The notes under the pieces: model-generated
Databases searched by the model: none
The model's input: the letters and a program-made list of their open reading frames with translations, nothing else
Told to the model about the DNA's origin: nothing
Shown here: positions 1 to 10,389 of the stretch, piece after piece
Position numbering within the stretch: the first letter of the stretch is position 1
How the letters are laid out: each line of letters starts with the position of its first letter
DNA from: Trichostrongylus colubriformis
Lineage: Eukaryota; Nematoda; Chromadorea; Rhabditida; Trichostrongylidae
Length of the DNA stretch: 64,000 nucleotides
NCBI GenBank assembly: GCA_963978905.1
Contig: OZ022256.1
Location: 17,051,731 to 17,115,730 of the forward strand
Direction: 5' to 3'
Program-made: the position numbers and the translations under genes

Positions 1-2544
1 TTCAATATAATACGAAACAAAATACGAAGTGTAGCTGAAAATGAGGAAAGGTGATACGATGTTGTGCAAAGAACGCACTTGCTGTTGAGTCGATGCACTG
101 GCCGTTTTTGATAGGTTTCTCGAATTGTATAGTGAACGTTTTCCTCGAGCCCAGAAAATCAGGTCTCACAAAGTCTACCATGCAGTAGTATTCCATGAGA
201 TTATTTTGCAGTGGATATCCTGTCAGAACGATTCGTCGCCTGAAGTGGGCATATAGACTGGATCGTTCAGGAGAGGAATCATTATTCGAAACAGTGGGGT
301 CGTACTTCGTCCTGATGGCTTTCAAAGCGAGAGCGATATCGGTGTTGAGATTTTTAATTTTGTGCCCTTCATCACATACAACAAGATCGGCACCAGGATC
401 TACGAGTGCACCACGAATAACTAAAAATATCCCATTCATCCTGACTATCCATTGAATAGACACGAGCGCACTTACTGTCGTTCGCTTCCTTTTTCACGCG
501 ACCATCAGCAGTAAATCCTTGATCGAAATCGTCAGGCTTGACATCAATTTGAGGAGCCTACGATATGTGCCAAATCTTCGATTTTTAGAGCAAAACATGA
601 AAGTGCGTTGAAGCTGCACAAACAGGAAAATGTTGGAGCGGAAAACGACGCGTACCCCCGAAAGCAAATCCCGAAACAGCTAGGGTAATATGTATGAGCA
701 TCAGGCATCATGATGAAATAGACGTCTTTACTAACAGACCTGTTATGACCCTTTTCGATACAACATTAGTGGAAAACACTCAAAGTCGATAGTTTACATA
801 CAATCTCTACCATTTTAACGCATATATTTTGAAACTTACAATCGAGGAATTGGGCTTCGTCTTCATCGGTTTTCTCGGTTGTGTAGACCGAATGAGAAGG
901 CGGAACATCTCATAGCCGATAAGCAGCACGCCTCCTTTGTGCATCCAGTTCTCTACAAATATCGAACAAATTTCAATAGAAGCTGTTTACTATACATGTC
1001 ACAGACTTTACCAGTTGCACAAACAATTTTTGAAAGGATTCATAAATTAAACTCAATAAAAAGACGACCTTCTGTAATATGTTGAAATGTTACTTTAACT
1101 AACCAATAAGGTTCACGCGTTGGTCGAATGTCTTCACGGCGTCTCCCAGCAGGAACACTTCGAACTGACGACAGATTTCTCCTGTCTCCGAGTATCTGGA
1201 ATCGAAAACATAATGCCACAAATTCCTCACGAAGGTAATCTAATACCTTGAAATCACCTTGGAATCCACTTCTCAAACTCGCTGTACCAATTTTGTATAG
1301 TATTGATAGGAACGATGACAAGAACCTTCTTGGCTTTTGTGACGCGTAGGAAGACTTCAATGAAGGTTATAACCTGAGAGAGAACAGACATATGGGTATC
1401 ATCACCACCTCGAACAAAAATATGTCAGCGGAGCCTCCAGTGACTACTATCAAGCCATGTAATCTCTGTACAGCTACCTGAATAGTTTTTCCTAGGCCCA
1501 TACTATGCGCTAGAATACATCCGAAACCAGGTGATGTCTCAAATTCACTTAATGACTCCACGATGTTGTCATATCTGCAAATACAGTGAGAGCACGAGCA
1601 CGAACCAAGCATAGATAAGCCCGATGTTTAAGTCAAATGTACTCACAAGAAACGAACGCCTCCCAGTTGATGCGGTTGAAGAACATGGGTGAGGTAAGGA
1701 GATACATGTACATCAGGATCATCGGGACCATGACCTTAATCACTAAAATATTCGACACGCCTTTGAAACGTCATCGCAGAAGACTGACCAGCATTTACAA
1801 GCAAGCGCCCTGTTTGCGTGAGCTCGATCTTTTCCAGTTCGTGAGAATTTCTCCGTCTTTTCATTCGTTCTTTTTCCATTTTGTGTTGCTTTTCCATCTT
1901 TCGGTGATCAGCCTAAATGCTACAGATTGCAAAATGTTCGAAACAAACGAGATTATCAAGAAAATACCCTGTCTTTATCCGAATACATCCATCTTGAACG
2001 CTTTCCTGAAACACTGGGCATTAGACGGTGTGCGCAGAGCATGAAATTATGTCGCACCATAATCAGAAGAAGATGGTAAAGGTGGCACAACCCGATACGG
2101 TGCAAATGTGCTACTCTCTCGTCCATCATATTTCTCATCCTCATCACCACTGGAAAGCTCGATTACCTAAAAAAGTGATTGATTCGAGTGAGAGTTACCA
2201 TAGTGACAATAACACAGATATTGGAACAGCCTAATTCCTGTTAGTATTCACAACTAAAACCACTGAGTCTGTAGTGTTCAATTAAGCCTACCTCCGGTTC
2301 AGCTTTGGCGGCGCTCCCATTCATAGTAGGGACCTTTTTCTTCGAGTCGAGGCCAGGGTCAGAGTCATCTCCAATCTGTGAAGAAACAATGGTTAACCAA
2401 TCACAAATAAAAAACGGTAAACAAGGGAGTTGGTCTTACCAAGCATATGACTTCAGGATCGAAAGCGTCAAGTACTGGGAGAGGTGTCACAGGTTTTGGC
2501 AGCATCGCAGCAACCTGAAAATTTGCAATTCTGCGTATATATAA

Positions 2545-2575
<31 letters not shown>

Positions 2576-4089
2576 AAAAATCCTTGAACACTAAAGTGCC
2601 AAACATTACACTGCTATTATCATTGCAAATACAAAAAACAAACCTGCTGAATGTGGCCGTTTACACCTACTGACTGCTTCTGACGTTCTAATCGTTCCAA
2701 CCTCTCCTTCTCTTTTCGCTGGGCATCTAAAGCCGGTTGGCTGAGTAGCGAGGAATTGTCAAAATTCGTCCTGGAACAATATTATTGCCTAATAGCTAAT
2801 TTCAGCACGGATACGCAGGGAACGCATTCGCAGCCAATGCATAAGGGCACCGGGAGGGGTGAGGAGGAGCTTAAAACTGGGAATACATGTTCTCTGGAAT
2901 CTCTGGAAACAAACCTTCCATTCAAAAGGAGAGTGTAGCGAAAAGGGCGGCTAGGGGTCTTATCACGATCTCTTAGCACGACATGTCGTTCTACAGTTTA
3001 TCTACCGTGCGAGTCCGGCGAAGGAGGGCAACGTCCGTGGCCGGCTGGTTTGGCCTCTCGCCCGTCTGCGGTCTACCTCCAGCTAGGGACGCAGAAAAGT
3101 GCGAAATAGAGAGGTGGTTTTCGGGTTACTATCTCTCTATTTTCGCCGCTTTATTTTGATCTTTCTATAATGTGACACTGTTGACCACCCCTACTTTCAT
3201 ATACCAATCACAATCTGCCAAATTTACCGCTTCCAGTGTCCTTGAAGACGTATATTTCTTAAGCTTGAGGAGAGGCATCCCAGAACGAGTAATCTGCACC
3301 CTCATATCCCGTGCTGCCCTCTTTTCCTTCATGTGATCACTGGAACACGCTTGGAACAATTGCAATGGAAATAAAATACATTAAAAAAAACTTAAGAAAA
3401 CCGAGGACACCAGCAATGAAATTCAGATTCTAGTGCACTCCCATAAGATAGATTAACACAAGACTTGGTTTATTCTCCGCAATAATATTTCACTAAGCGT
3501 TATCAGCCGAAGAACAATCATGTCAAGAGGTCATGTGTACACTGAATCCTGCTACTTGCTCAGCATTTATACCAACACAGTAAAGCTATTGTCGCTATTT
3601 GTATAATGGAAGAGCATTCCAAACCAGTATACCTGAATCCTTATCTCAGCCCAATCAAAACAAGAGGTTTAGAGGGAGAAGGGTTGCCGGGTAGATGATC
3701 CGTTTCTGCCCTCCCATGCAAAACCCCACAGTACCAAGCAATCCAGAACAATAAAAGCTCACTGAATATGTTTCCTTTTCTGAGACTTGGTCGCAGTAGG
3801 AATCTTCACGTTGAGCAGCCTCGACGGTTTTCCTGAAGAGTTTTCAGTTGAAGTGGACATTGCCACTTCAGAATTTGCACTATTCGGCCGGCTCTTCGAT
3901 TCGCTTTCTAAAGAAACACGAAAATCGAAGTACCTGCATCACCAAGAAAGTAAAATGCATTCGCTTGATAAGCCTTGAAGTAGACTTACCGTCCATTTTT
4001 TCATCCCTAATGAACTGATTGTTTTCTGTTGTTGACGAGATTCCACGATTTAAACTAATCGACAATTTTAGAGATCCACCAGCAGACAT
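1..4089 (-). CDS. RAD54L2: RAD54L2/ARIP4-like SNF2 helicase (3' end cut by window edge)
   Basis: SNF2-family ATPase of the ATRX/RAD54L2 branch, which in mammals is a nuclear DNA-dependent ATPase and transcription cofactor. Exons read on the minus strand, 5' to 3': 4089-3990 (start MSAGGS), 3907-3763, 3339-3228, 2770-2644, 2514-2440, 2375-2292, 2166-2058, 2005-1968, 1912-1789, 1734-1647, 1574-1478, 1373-1258, 1195-1104, 952-840, 557-476, 420-79. The N-terminal exons are acidic or charged (for example [10 protein letters not shown]). The helicase core shows [11 protein letters not shown], the Walker A motif [37 protein letters not shown], the DEGH box, [23 protein letters not shown] and NGQCIDST. 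The last four match RAD54L2 better than ATRX, whose motif reads LTGTPLQNN. Phases join cleanly at the core junctions checked. The C-terminal helicase lobe lies off the left edge. The intron between exons 3339-3228 and 2770-2644 contains a short inverted repeat near 3100-3150. Confidence 0.85.
2543..2576. repeat. (AATA)n microsatellite
   Basis: About eight AATA units lie in an intron of the RAD54L2-like gene, between exons 2770-2644 and 2514-2440. Confidence 0.9.
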
Positions 4090-4683
4090 CCTCACCAACA
4101 CGAGGGATCAATTCAAAGCCACCATCAAATATAAGCGACAAAAGCTGAGAAGAGCATAAACAATACTAGCAACAGCTCCAAACGACGCAAAAACCACGAG
4201 TTTTTTGCGCGTGCTGGCGCCTCGTAGTGCGCAATAGCAATGGCGCCGACAAAATCTCATACATGGGCTGCGTGCATTTGCGTATAGTTGCCAGGTACCG
4301 TAACCTTACAATTATTAGTTATAGTTATAATCGCCTTAAAGGAACCGGAAGGGGTCCGAAACATGGAGATGCAAATAAATGAGCATTTTGTAACGAACAC
4401 TCAAGGTTAGAGGCGATAATCGGCGGAAAACCCGGATTCCAATGCAAGCGCGACGCTGCGGTGTGTATTCACAACGCATTCACATCAACCCACTGGCTTT
4501 CCGAGTTGTCCGCTGTAAGAGACAAGCCGCGGGACAACGTTAATTTTAGCACCTGACTCCCAGCGCAGTGGAGTGCCCCCTCCTAACTACATTAGCATCC
4601 ATATAAGTACATCTAGAAACAATACGAGGAAGAACAAAAAACTTAAAGAAAAGAACAACTTTGTAATAAAAACATCGGCACTA
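4090..4683. other. Upstream region of the RAD54L2-like gene; no feature seen
   Basis: This is the 5' flank of the minus-strand helicase gene and must contain its promoter or trans-splice acceptor, but I see no convincing core element. No open frame here looks coding. Confidence 0.4.
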
Positions 4684-4933
4684 TTCCACTATCACTACCC
4701 CAGATACGGCGAGTTGGTCAAAAAAATAATTTTCGCTGAAACTTTGCCCAGGGGGGTTATTTGGGGTGCTGATCACGAATATGACATCCGTTTCTGGTGT
4801 TTGCGCCAATTTGGTGCAATTGCACCAAATTGGCGCAAACACCAAAAACGGATGTCATATTCGTGATCAGCACCCCAAATAACCCCCCTGGGCAAAGTTT
4901 CAGCGAAAATTACTTTTTGTAGTGATAGTGGAA
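4684..4933. repeat. Palindromic MITE, family A (copy 1)
   Basis: Inverted repeat centred near 4819 on TTGGTGCAATTGCACCAA. The arms carry AATTTTCGCTGAAACTTTGC and GGTGCTGATCACGAATATGA, each mirrored on the other side. The outer ends TTCCACTATCACTAC and GTAGTGATAGTGGAA are also inverted; the left arm holds about 22 extra bases. Related sequence forms a cluster at 49778-50545. There is no coding capacity; the short frames on either strand are two readings of the same palindrome. Confidence 0.85.
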
Positions 4934-5595
4934 TGTGCCAAAACATCTCCTCGTGGCACCATGCCAAGGCGTCAAATTGGCGAGTTTGTGCAATGGCGGC
5001 TCCTTAAACTCGTCCGAACTATGACTGTTCTACCGTAGCCCAAAAATTACCCCCCTTCCGGTGTTGTTAGGGGTAAGTTTGGCAGACTGGGGCATTACGG
5101 TAGTAGAGGTGCTCAGCAATATAACAGTAGAGAAAGAACGACATAAAACGGCGAAAAAACCGAGAAATAGGAACCCAAAAATCCCCCTTCTCTCCCTCGT
5201 CCTCTGCGTCTCTAGCCGGAGTGAACTGAAGACAGGCCAGAGTCTGAGCCAGCCGGCCGCGATTGTTGTCCCGCCTCTCCACGGCCACTCCCCGGGCGCA
5301 TAACGGCATAACGGCATGCAGAGGTGCGGGGTCGTAATAAGACCCCAAGCCGCGTTTTTTCAACGCGATTTTCGCCACATATGACCACCACTGAAGTAGA
5401 AGGTTCGTTTTCAGAGAACATGTACTCCCAGATCTCAGTTTTCCCTTACCCCTAACGGTGACGACGATAGTCGTCTTTAGGTCCGGTAAGTAAACAGGTA
5501 ATGGTACTATTATCTTAGTGTGCAAGCATGAAGAACTCAGTAAATCAAGTTGGAAAAATTTCAATATGTTTTCTTCTAGATCGAGCTGATCGGAA
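4934..5595. other. Intergenic, no gene recognised
   Basis: Three overlapping minus-strand frames and one plus-strand frame are open at 5030-5564, but none resembles a known protein and they overlap in different phases. I treat them as chance frames in unclassified repeat sequence. Confidence 0.4.
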
Positions 5596-5943
5596 TGTCA
5601 ACATTCATATCGCGGTGGCGGAATTCATCAGATAGAGAGACGCGATGGTTGCCGTATAAAAAGGGCAAGAGGGAAACAAAGGGACTCTTGGCTCGGTGAC
5701 TCTGCGAACTGTCATTTTCTGTGGTTGGCTTCTGGGCCTATTGCGCGTTTGACGTCTATCTGCGGTCTTCCCCTGTGATCTGCATTTCTATTGTAATCGC
5801 TTTATTGTAACTGATATTCTCGATTATTCGCTGTAAGATTTTCCTGTGGCAGATTTGGTCAGTTTATTAATTTGTTTGATAAATTGCTTTATAAATAGTA
5901 AACTTGAGTTGGAGATACTTCTCTATTTGGTTCTTAACCCGCA
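5596..5943 (+). repeat. Candidate LTR (BEL/Pao- or Gypsy-like), about 348 bp
   Basis: Starts TGTCAACATT and ends ACCCGCA, the TG...CA termini of LTRs. It has a TATA box (GTATAAAAAGG near 5655) followed about 30-40 bases later by GGACTCTTGGCTCGGTGACT, consistent with a U3/R boundary. It is followed at once by TGGCACC, which could be a primer-binding site. I find no gag or pol frame after it, so this would be a fragment or remnant. What is seen is the termini, the TATA box and the TGG. The LTR assignment is inference; no second copy is in the window. Confidence 0.45.
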
Positions 5944-6495
5944 TGGCACCTTTAACAGGGAGTGCGAGCAAACCGCGTAGAAGTTTCTTCAAACAGTGCC
6001 TTTAATGCACAACTTGAGATGGTACCTTACCACTTCACAACACTGCTTTATGTTTGCGCATGTTATACGCCCTCTCATACCTTCCGCTGCTGAAGTATAC
6101 AAGATCAGAAAAGTTTTTCGCACTACTGGTAGGTGACAGACACTTGCTGCCACCTGGAGTTTTGAAATCAGTACTTTCTGGAACACCTTTATGTCCGGAG
6201 CTCATGTTGCTCGACATGCACATGAAAGTGTGTGAGACCTATATGAAATGTAGACCCACACTTTCTGATAAAAGAGAGCTGAGGAAAGTGCGTTACTGTG
6301 CTCTTTTTCGCTGGAGCAAATGTAAGGGTTAGAGATCAAGGATGGATGGGCACCGACTGAATCTGCTGGAATCATACAAAAACCCGATTCTGTTGTAGTA
6401 GACAAATGCGGAAGAAATGTCAAAATGGTGCAGGTGAGGGCGCCATTTCCACGCTGTTGTTCCCCACATTATAACGGGTGTATGTATGTCGTTTG
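5944..6495. other. Intergenic, no gene recognised
   Basis: Short overlapping frames on both strands only. If 5596-5943 is a 5' LTR, this would be the start of its lost internal region, but no coding signal is visible. Confidence 0.4.
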
Positions 6496-6621
6496 GCGCG
6501 GCCCTCGCAGCTAATTTTCCAGTGGGGAGGATGGGCCGTCGCTCACCATTGGGGTCGTGCCCCTTTTTAGGGGAGGGGCTTTGGCAGCGCCTCACTGGAG
6601 AATTAGCTGCAAGGGCCGAGC
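6496..6621. repeat. Short inverted-repeat element
   Basis: Arms GGCCCTCGCAGCTAATTTTC (left) and GAATTAGCTGCAAGGGCC (right) are inverted copies flanking a GC-rich centre. It has no coding capacity and is probably a MITE remnant. Confidence 0.6.
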
Positions 6622-6856
6622 TTAACGACCGTCCCCCCACCCCTTATATCATCCCATAATCATCTGCTTTCAACTCCTTGTACACTAAAGTGTATATATC
6701 CACCTAAACCTTATCCAGGGGCAGATACGAGTTCCTCCTCAACTAAGGCTTGGGTGAAAATAGCGCCGGACGTCGAGAGCAGTGTAGTGACCACCTAACT
6801 AAGTTGGGACCATGAATTTTTCCACGTGATAACGATTAGGATGGGAAACATCACAA

Positions 6857-7031
6857 CCGCGGTCATACTTTGCGGTGCCGGCGGCGGGGCGAGGCCGTAT
6901 CTCTGCGTCTCCGCCTATACCACCCTGCCTCGTTGCCTGTTTCATCAGTGCACCTCCCCCGTGCCACTTCCCCTCGCTGCCTGTGAACGCAGCCACGTCC
7001 TGCCGGCGTCTCGCGGCCGCGGTCATACCGC
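6857..7031. repeat. MITE family B fragment
   Basis: Begins CCGCGGTCATACTTTGCGG, the terminal sequence shared with 12307-12362, 16345-16435 and 48774-49101. Here the right end carries the same sequence (CGCGGTCATAC) in direct, not inverted, orientation, so the copy is rearranged or composite. Confidence 0.55.
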
Positions 7032-7048
7032 AACAACTAACAAGTTAA

Positions 7049-8092
7049 GGACCCCAGGTCGAAGTGGCCATTCGGAATAGGATACATATGCTCCGACGTA
7101 TTTTGGGGACGCTGATCTCGAATCTGTATTCGAAATTTGCAGAACGATTCTCTGAGTGGAGCTATGGAGGTTTTTTTTTTTTGAATGAACGGCTACACGT
7201 TAGATCTCATTGGCGAGGCACTATGTCATCAGCACGGCCGTTGCAGAGCTGGCAACGACCTCAGTGGCTCGCTGGCTGTGTTCCGGATCTACAGGACAGG
7301 GATCGTGGGCTGCTCCCCGCCAGTACGGTTTTTTTGCATTTTGTGTTTCGTTGTCAGTAGGTGCTTTTCTTTTACTTCTGAACTTCCTTGTACTGGTACC
7401 CATCGCACCCATCATTTACTCTGCCACTTCAATTATAACTACTAACATTACTCACAAGGGAAGGATACCACGTCGAAGAGAATCCCGCACCACACTAATT
7501 AGGCTTGTTGCGTAAAAAGATTATGATATTCGTGCACAGGGGGTCGAATTAGCCCTCTGTGCATATTTTCAGCCAAATCCAGTTTTTGGTCCAACTTCGG
7601 AAAATTGGGGGTGACCAGGAGGTAAAGTGGTAGTTTATGAATATTCTTCTACAGAAAACCCTGCAACCTGAACAAGATCGCCTACACCTACCTTTTCTGC
7701 TTGCCCATCCCACTAAATCTACGAAACAAGGGTCAAATAGGAGCATTTCCCAGGCAAGGAACAACGACTTCTCCTTTGTTCAATGGGCTACCTCCCTATA
7801 GCCCGTGAATTTTTCCGAAATTTTGTCAAATTCTCGAATTAGCTAAAAACTTGTCTCTTGGGGTAGTTTGACTCCCTGAACACGAAAATCGCTCTGGTTT
7901 TGCGTCGAAGAACGTCTGGCTGGCGTGTGTGGGCTTCCAAACCTACCATATAATAGTACTAAGTTAAAAAACCTTCAAAACTCCGCTCAGAGAATCGTTC
8001 TGCAAATTTCGAATACAGATTCGAGATCAGTGTCCGAAAATACGTCGGACCATATGTATCCCATTCCGAATGGCCACTTCGACCTGGGGTCC
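7049..8092. repeat. Fold-back element with inverted arms, about 1.04 kb
   Basis: Outer ends GGACCCCAGGTCGAAGTGGC and its inverted counterpart GACCTGGGGTCC flank arms of roughly 110 bp. Both arms contain AATCTGTATTCGAAATTTGC or its complement, then a run of T or A. Inner segments are also partly inverted (CAGGGGGTCGAATTAGCCC against GGGGTAGTTTGACTCCCTG). Related sequence lies in the PHRF1-like intron at 24080-24430 and near 23340-23400. No transposase frame was found, so it is non-autonomous. Confidence 0.8.
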
Positions 8093-8167
8093 CTCAGTTG
8101 TAAGCGTAAAGGAAAAAAGGAAAAGAAGTTAGTGATTACAATGTAATTTTGAGTAAAGAAATGTTTT

Positions 8168-8257
8168 AGTGGCTCGTTTCGCCTCCTAACTCAGACGAAC
8201 CACTATGTTTTCATCAGCACCCGGAGGCTCGTCAGTGAGTGAGGTGCTGATGAAAAC
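8168..8257. repeat. Double-hairpin repeat
   Basis: Two adjacent stems: AGTGGCTCGT with ACGAACCACT (8168-8177 and 8195-8204), then GTTTTCATCAGCACC with GGTGCTGATGAAAAC (8207-8222 and 8243-8257, perfect 15 bp). A diverged relative lies near 19735-19820. It sits about 700 bases past the stop codon of the Penelope-like reverse transcriptase, so it could be in that element's 3' region or be an independent repeat. Confidence 0.6.
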
Positions 8258-8943
8258 AAATGAGTAGTTAAAAAGGTGTAAGAAATAAAATAAACTATGA
8301 CCGTATAACAAATTATCAAAGCATGAAATAAACAAACAAATAAGTAAATACTTCCACCAATAAAGAAAAGAAAGAAATAATAGTTAATATATACAGTAAA
8401 AGAAAAGGAAATAAATTTGAAAGGCATACCTGTGCAGTGGTAATATATGTATCCACAATAACTATATGAGCCAAACATGCCAATAATCAACCATCATAAA
8501 ATAATCCTGAAACATTTAAAGCAATATGCGTTGGATAGTGATGTGAATAGAAAGAATATGACCGAACTGCAATAAATTTACGCATATACAAGAGCAGCCA
8601 ATGTAAATGGGTGAAGATTAATAAAGTTACAAGTATGAGTCGTAGATAAATAATAAGAGAGAACGCCCAAGCATTTATATGCGAAGAAACCCGCCAAGAA
8701 GGCGAAACATAATATAATAGGTTTGATAGTCAGGCAACAGGCAGGCAACACCTCGTGTAACCACTAGTTGATTGGGGCGCGACATCAACCTATTCCTAAT
8801 TAAAGACACTAAAGACAGTGAATAAAACGGATTATGTGCATCTAATGAAAAGGTGTACATAGAGTGATGTCAGAACGGTTAAAAGTAGTAGCTGGTGTCA
8901 GGAATAGAGATGAGTGAAGGAAGTGAGGGTTGGGACACTAAGT
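8258..8943 (-). other. AT-rich tract downstream of the Penelope-like RT (possible 3' region of the element)
   Basis: Strongly AT-rich, like the retroelement to its right and unlike the GC-richer sequence to its left. No frame looks coding. The true 3' end of the element was not located because no terminal repeat copy was found here. Confidence 0.4.
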
Positions 8944-10389
8944 TTAAACAGAAGGCTGTCCTAATATTGTATTTACTAGTTTTTTAATTTTATTGAGATC
9001 ATCTATAATATCATACTTATAGCCGATGAACTTGTTTTTATAGATACATTTGATAACATTAGACGTTATGAATTCTTTAGAATATCCATTACATACCAGA
9101 AAAGTGAACATATCCTGTACCTTTTCCAAGAATACATGTAGTTCAGTGCAGGTGTTGGCTATCCTAAGGGTTTCTGTATATATGACTGATGCTTTAGTGT
9201 TTATGGAAATGTTAGTATCGCAGTGTGGAAACCTTATAACTTTGAAATCAAAATCATCCGTTTTATTATACAATTTGGTAATGACTTTGTTCGCATCTAT
9301 TACAATAGTTAAATCCAAATAATTACTGCTAGTTTCGGAGTAGTGAGTCTTTTTGACCTCTATGGCATCCTTATAAACCTCTTTAATGCATTTATCTATA
9401 TCTGCTTCACTTTGATTGTGCAGGACTAATAAATCATCCATATATCTATATGGAATGAACAATTTATTACTACTATACTTAGTATTTTTAGAATAATTGT
9501 ATTCTAACACCGAAAGGGTGAGATCGGCTAAAAGTGGACTGAAGTTACCACCTTGAGGAACACCTTTGTTTTGTTTGAACACTTTACCTCCAAAAATACA
9601 ATAACTATTTTTCAATAGAAAATCTATTAAGAAAAGAAGGTCGGTGCTATTATAATATCTAAAATTATCTTTAAATACACGACCTTCAGTATAGTAAACC
9701 ATGTATCCGTTAGTAGCAATAAGAGATTTTCCCGAATTCTTGAAACATAAATGTAGTAATTGTTGCATATTATTAATTATCAATTTATGTTCCAAGTTGG
9801 TAAACATATCCGTAAAATCCGCAGTATATAATTTCATATTATCGTGTCTGACGGTGCAAAGTTCTCTGCTTATGTTGATATTGTTAATAGCCCAATAAGT
9901 TTTCATAGTTCTATTTCTATCCTGTATTATACGTAAGTAATTTATAAAATGTCGTTTAATATGTGAGAAAATTACATGGAGTTCCTTGGCCAAAGGTTTG
10001 ACACTACTCCTACAGGCTCCGGTGATAAATCGAAATTTAACCGGGTTTTTATGTAACTTAGGTAGTGCATAGATAACCGGGAGATCTGTTACTGCTTCAT
10101 TACGTAGATTGTTTCTTGTGCAAAAGAGTTCATGTCTACTGATGAGTGTAAGCTTACAAGTATCCGGTATAAGCTCATAAGTATTATTTGTGAATTGATT
10201 AACAAAGGTCCTGTTATTAAAATCATATCTAATACCCATTTCCTCCATTATGGTAGTAACATAAAAATTTTTTACAAATAATACCGTAATTATTGCTGGC
10301 TTTATCGAGAGGGCAAAACACAAATTTCTTATGATAGTCTCTAATATGATTAGGCGAAACTCCTGCCCTTTGGCTTTTAATGTTGTCAT
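8944..10389 (-). CDS. Penelope-like element reverse transcriptase (continues 10229-11983)
   Basis: 481-residue frame; only the part after about residue 40 (from FYVTTIMEEMG) is expected in the natural protein. RT landmarks in order: LPKLHKNP and FRFITGACRSSVKPLAKEL (typical of Penelope-like RTs), motif A ADFTDMFTNL, motif B GVPQGGNFSPLLADL, motif C with catalytic YMDD in IPYRYMDDLLVL, motif D-like SNYLDLTI, and a thumb-proximal KVIRFPHCDTNI. All catalytic Asp residues are present. It ends at 8944 with no GIY-YIG domain downstream, which supports the permuted layout. The two frames overlap by about 160 bases. The shift looks like a mutation or assembly error, because the direction does not fit ordinary -1 frameshifting. 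Confidence 0.85.
   Translation of the reverse strand: MTTLKAKGQEFRLIILETIIRNLCFALSIKPAIITVLFVKNFYVTTIMEEMGIRYDFNNRTFVNQFTNNTYELIPDTCKLTLISRHELFCTRNNLRNEAVTDLPVIYALPKLHKNPVKFRFITGACRSSVKPLAKELHVIFSHIKRHFINYLRIIQDRNRTMKTYWAINNINISRELCTVRHDNMKLYTADFTDMFTNLEHKLIINNMQQLLHLCFKNSGKSLIATNGYMVYYTEGRVFKDNFRYYNSTDLLFLIDFLLKNSYCIFGGKVFKQNKGVPQGGNFSPLLADLTLSVLEYNYSKNTKYSSNKLFIPYRYMDDLLVLHNQSEADIDKCIKEVYKDAIEVKKTHYSETSSNYLDLTIVIDANKVITKLYNKTDDFDFKVIRFPHCDTNISINTKASVIYTETLRIANTCTELHVFLEKVQDMFTFLVCNGYSKEFITSNVIKCIYKNKFIGYKYDIIDDLNKIKKLVNTILGQPSV

Noticed and set aside
1637..2044. 135-codon plus-strand frame
   Set aside because: Antisense shadow of RAD54L2-like exons.
1..4089. ATRX (xnp-1) as the identity of the SNF2 gene
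   Set aside because: [20 protein letters not shown] and NGQCIDST, together with VPINTIQNW, fit RAD54L2/ARIP4 better than ATRX.
4773..4967. Open frames on both strands with the same protein end
   Set aside because: They are the two readings of one palindrome, not genes.
5067..5564. 165-codon minus-strand frame
   Set aside because: No family resemblance; three overlapping frames are open in the same low-complexity stretch.
8168..8240. Hammerhead-ribozyme-like core on the minus strand (CTGACGAGCCTCC ... GGAGGCGAAAC)
   Set aside because: Helix II pairs perfectly, but I find no matching helices I and III with a cleavage triplet in the right place. The region is better explained by two simple hairpins, and the relative near 19.74 kb lacks the core.
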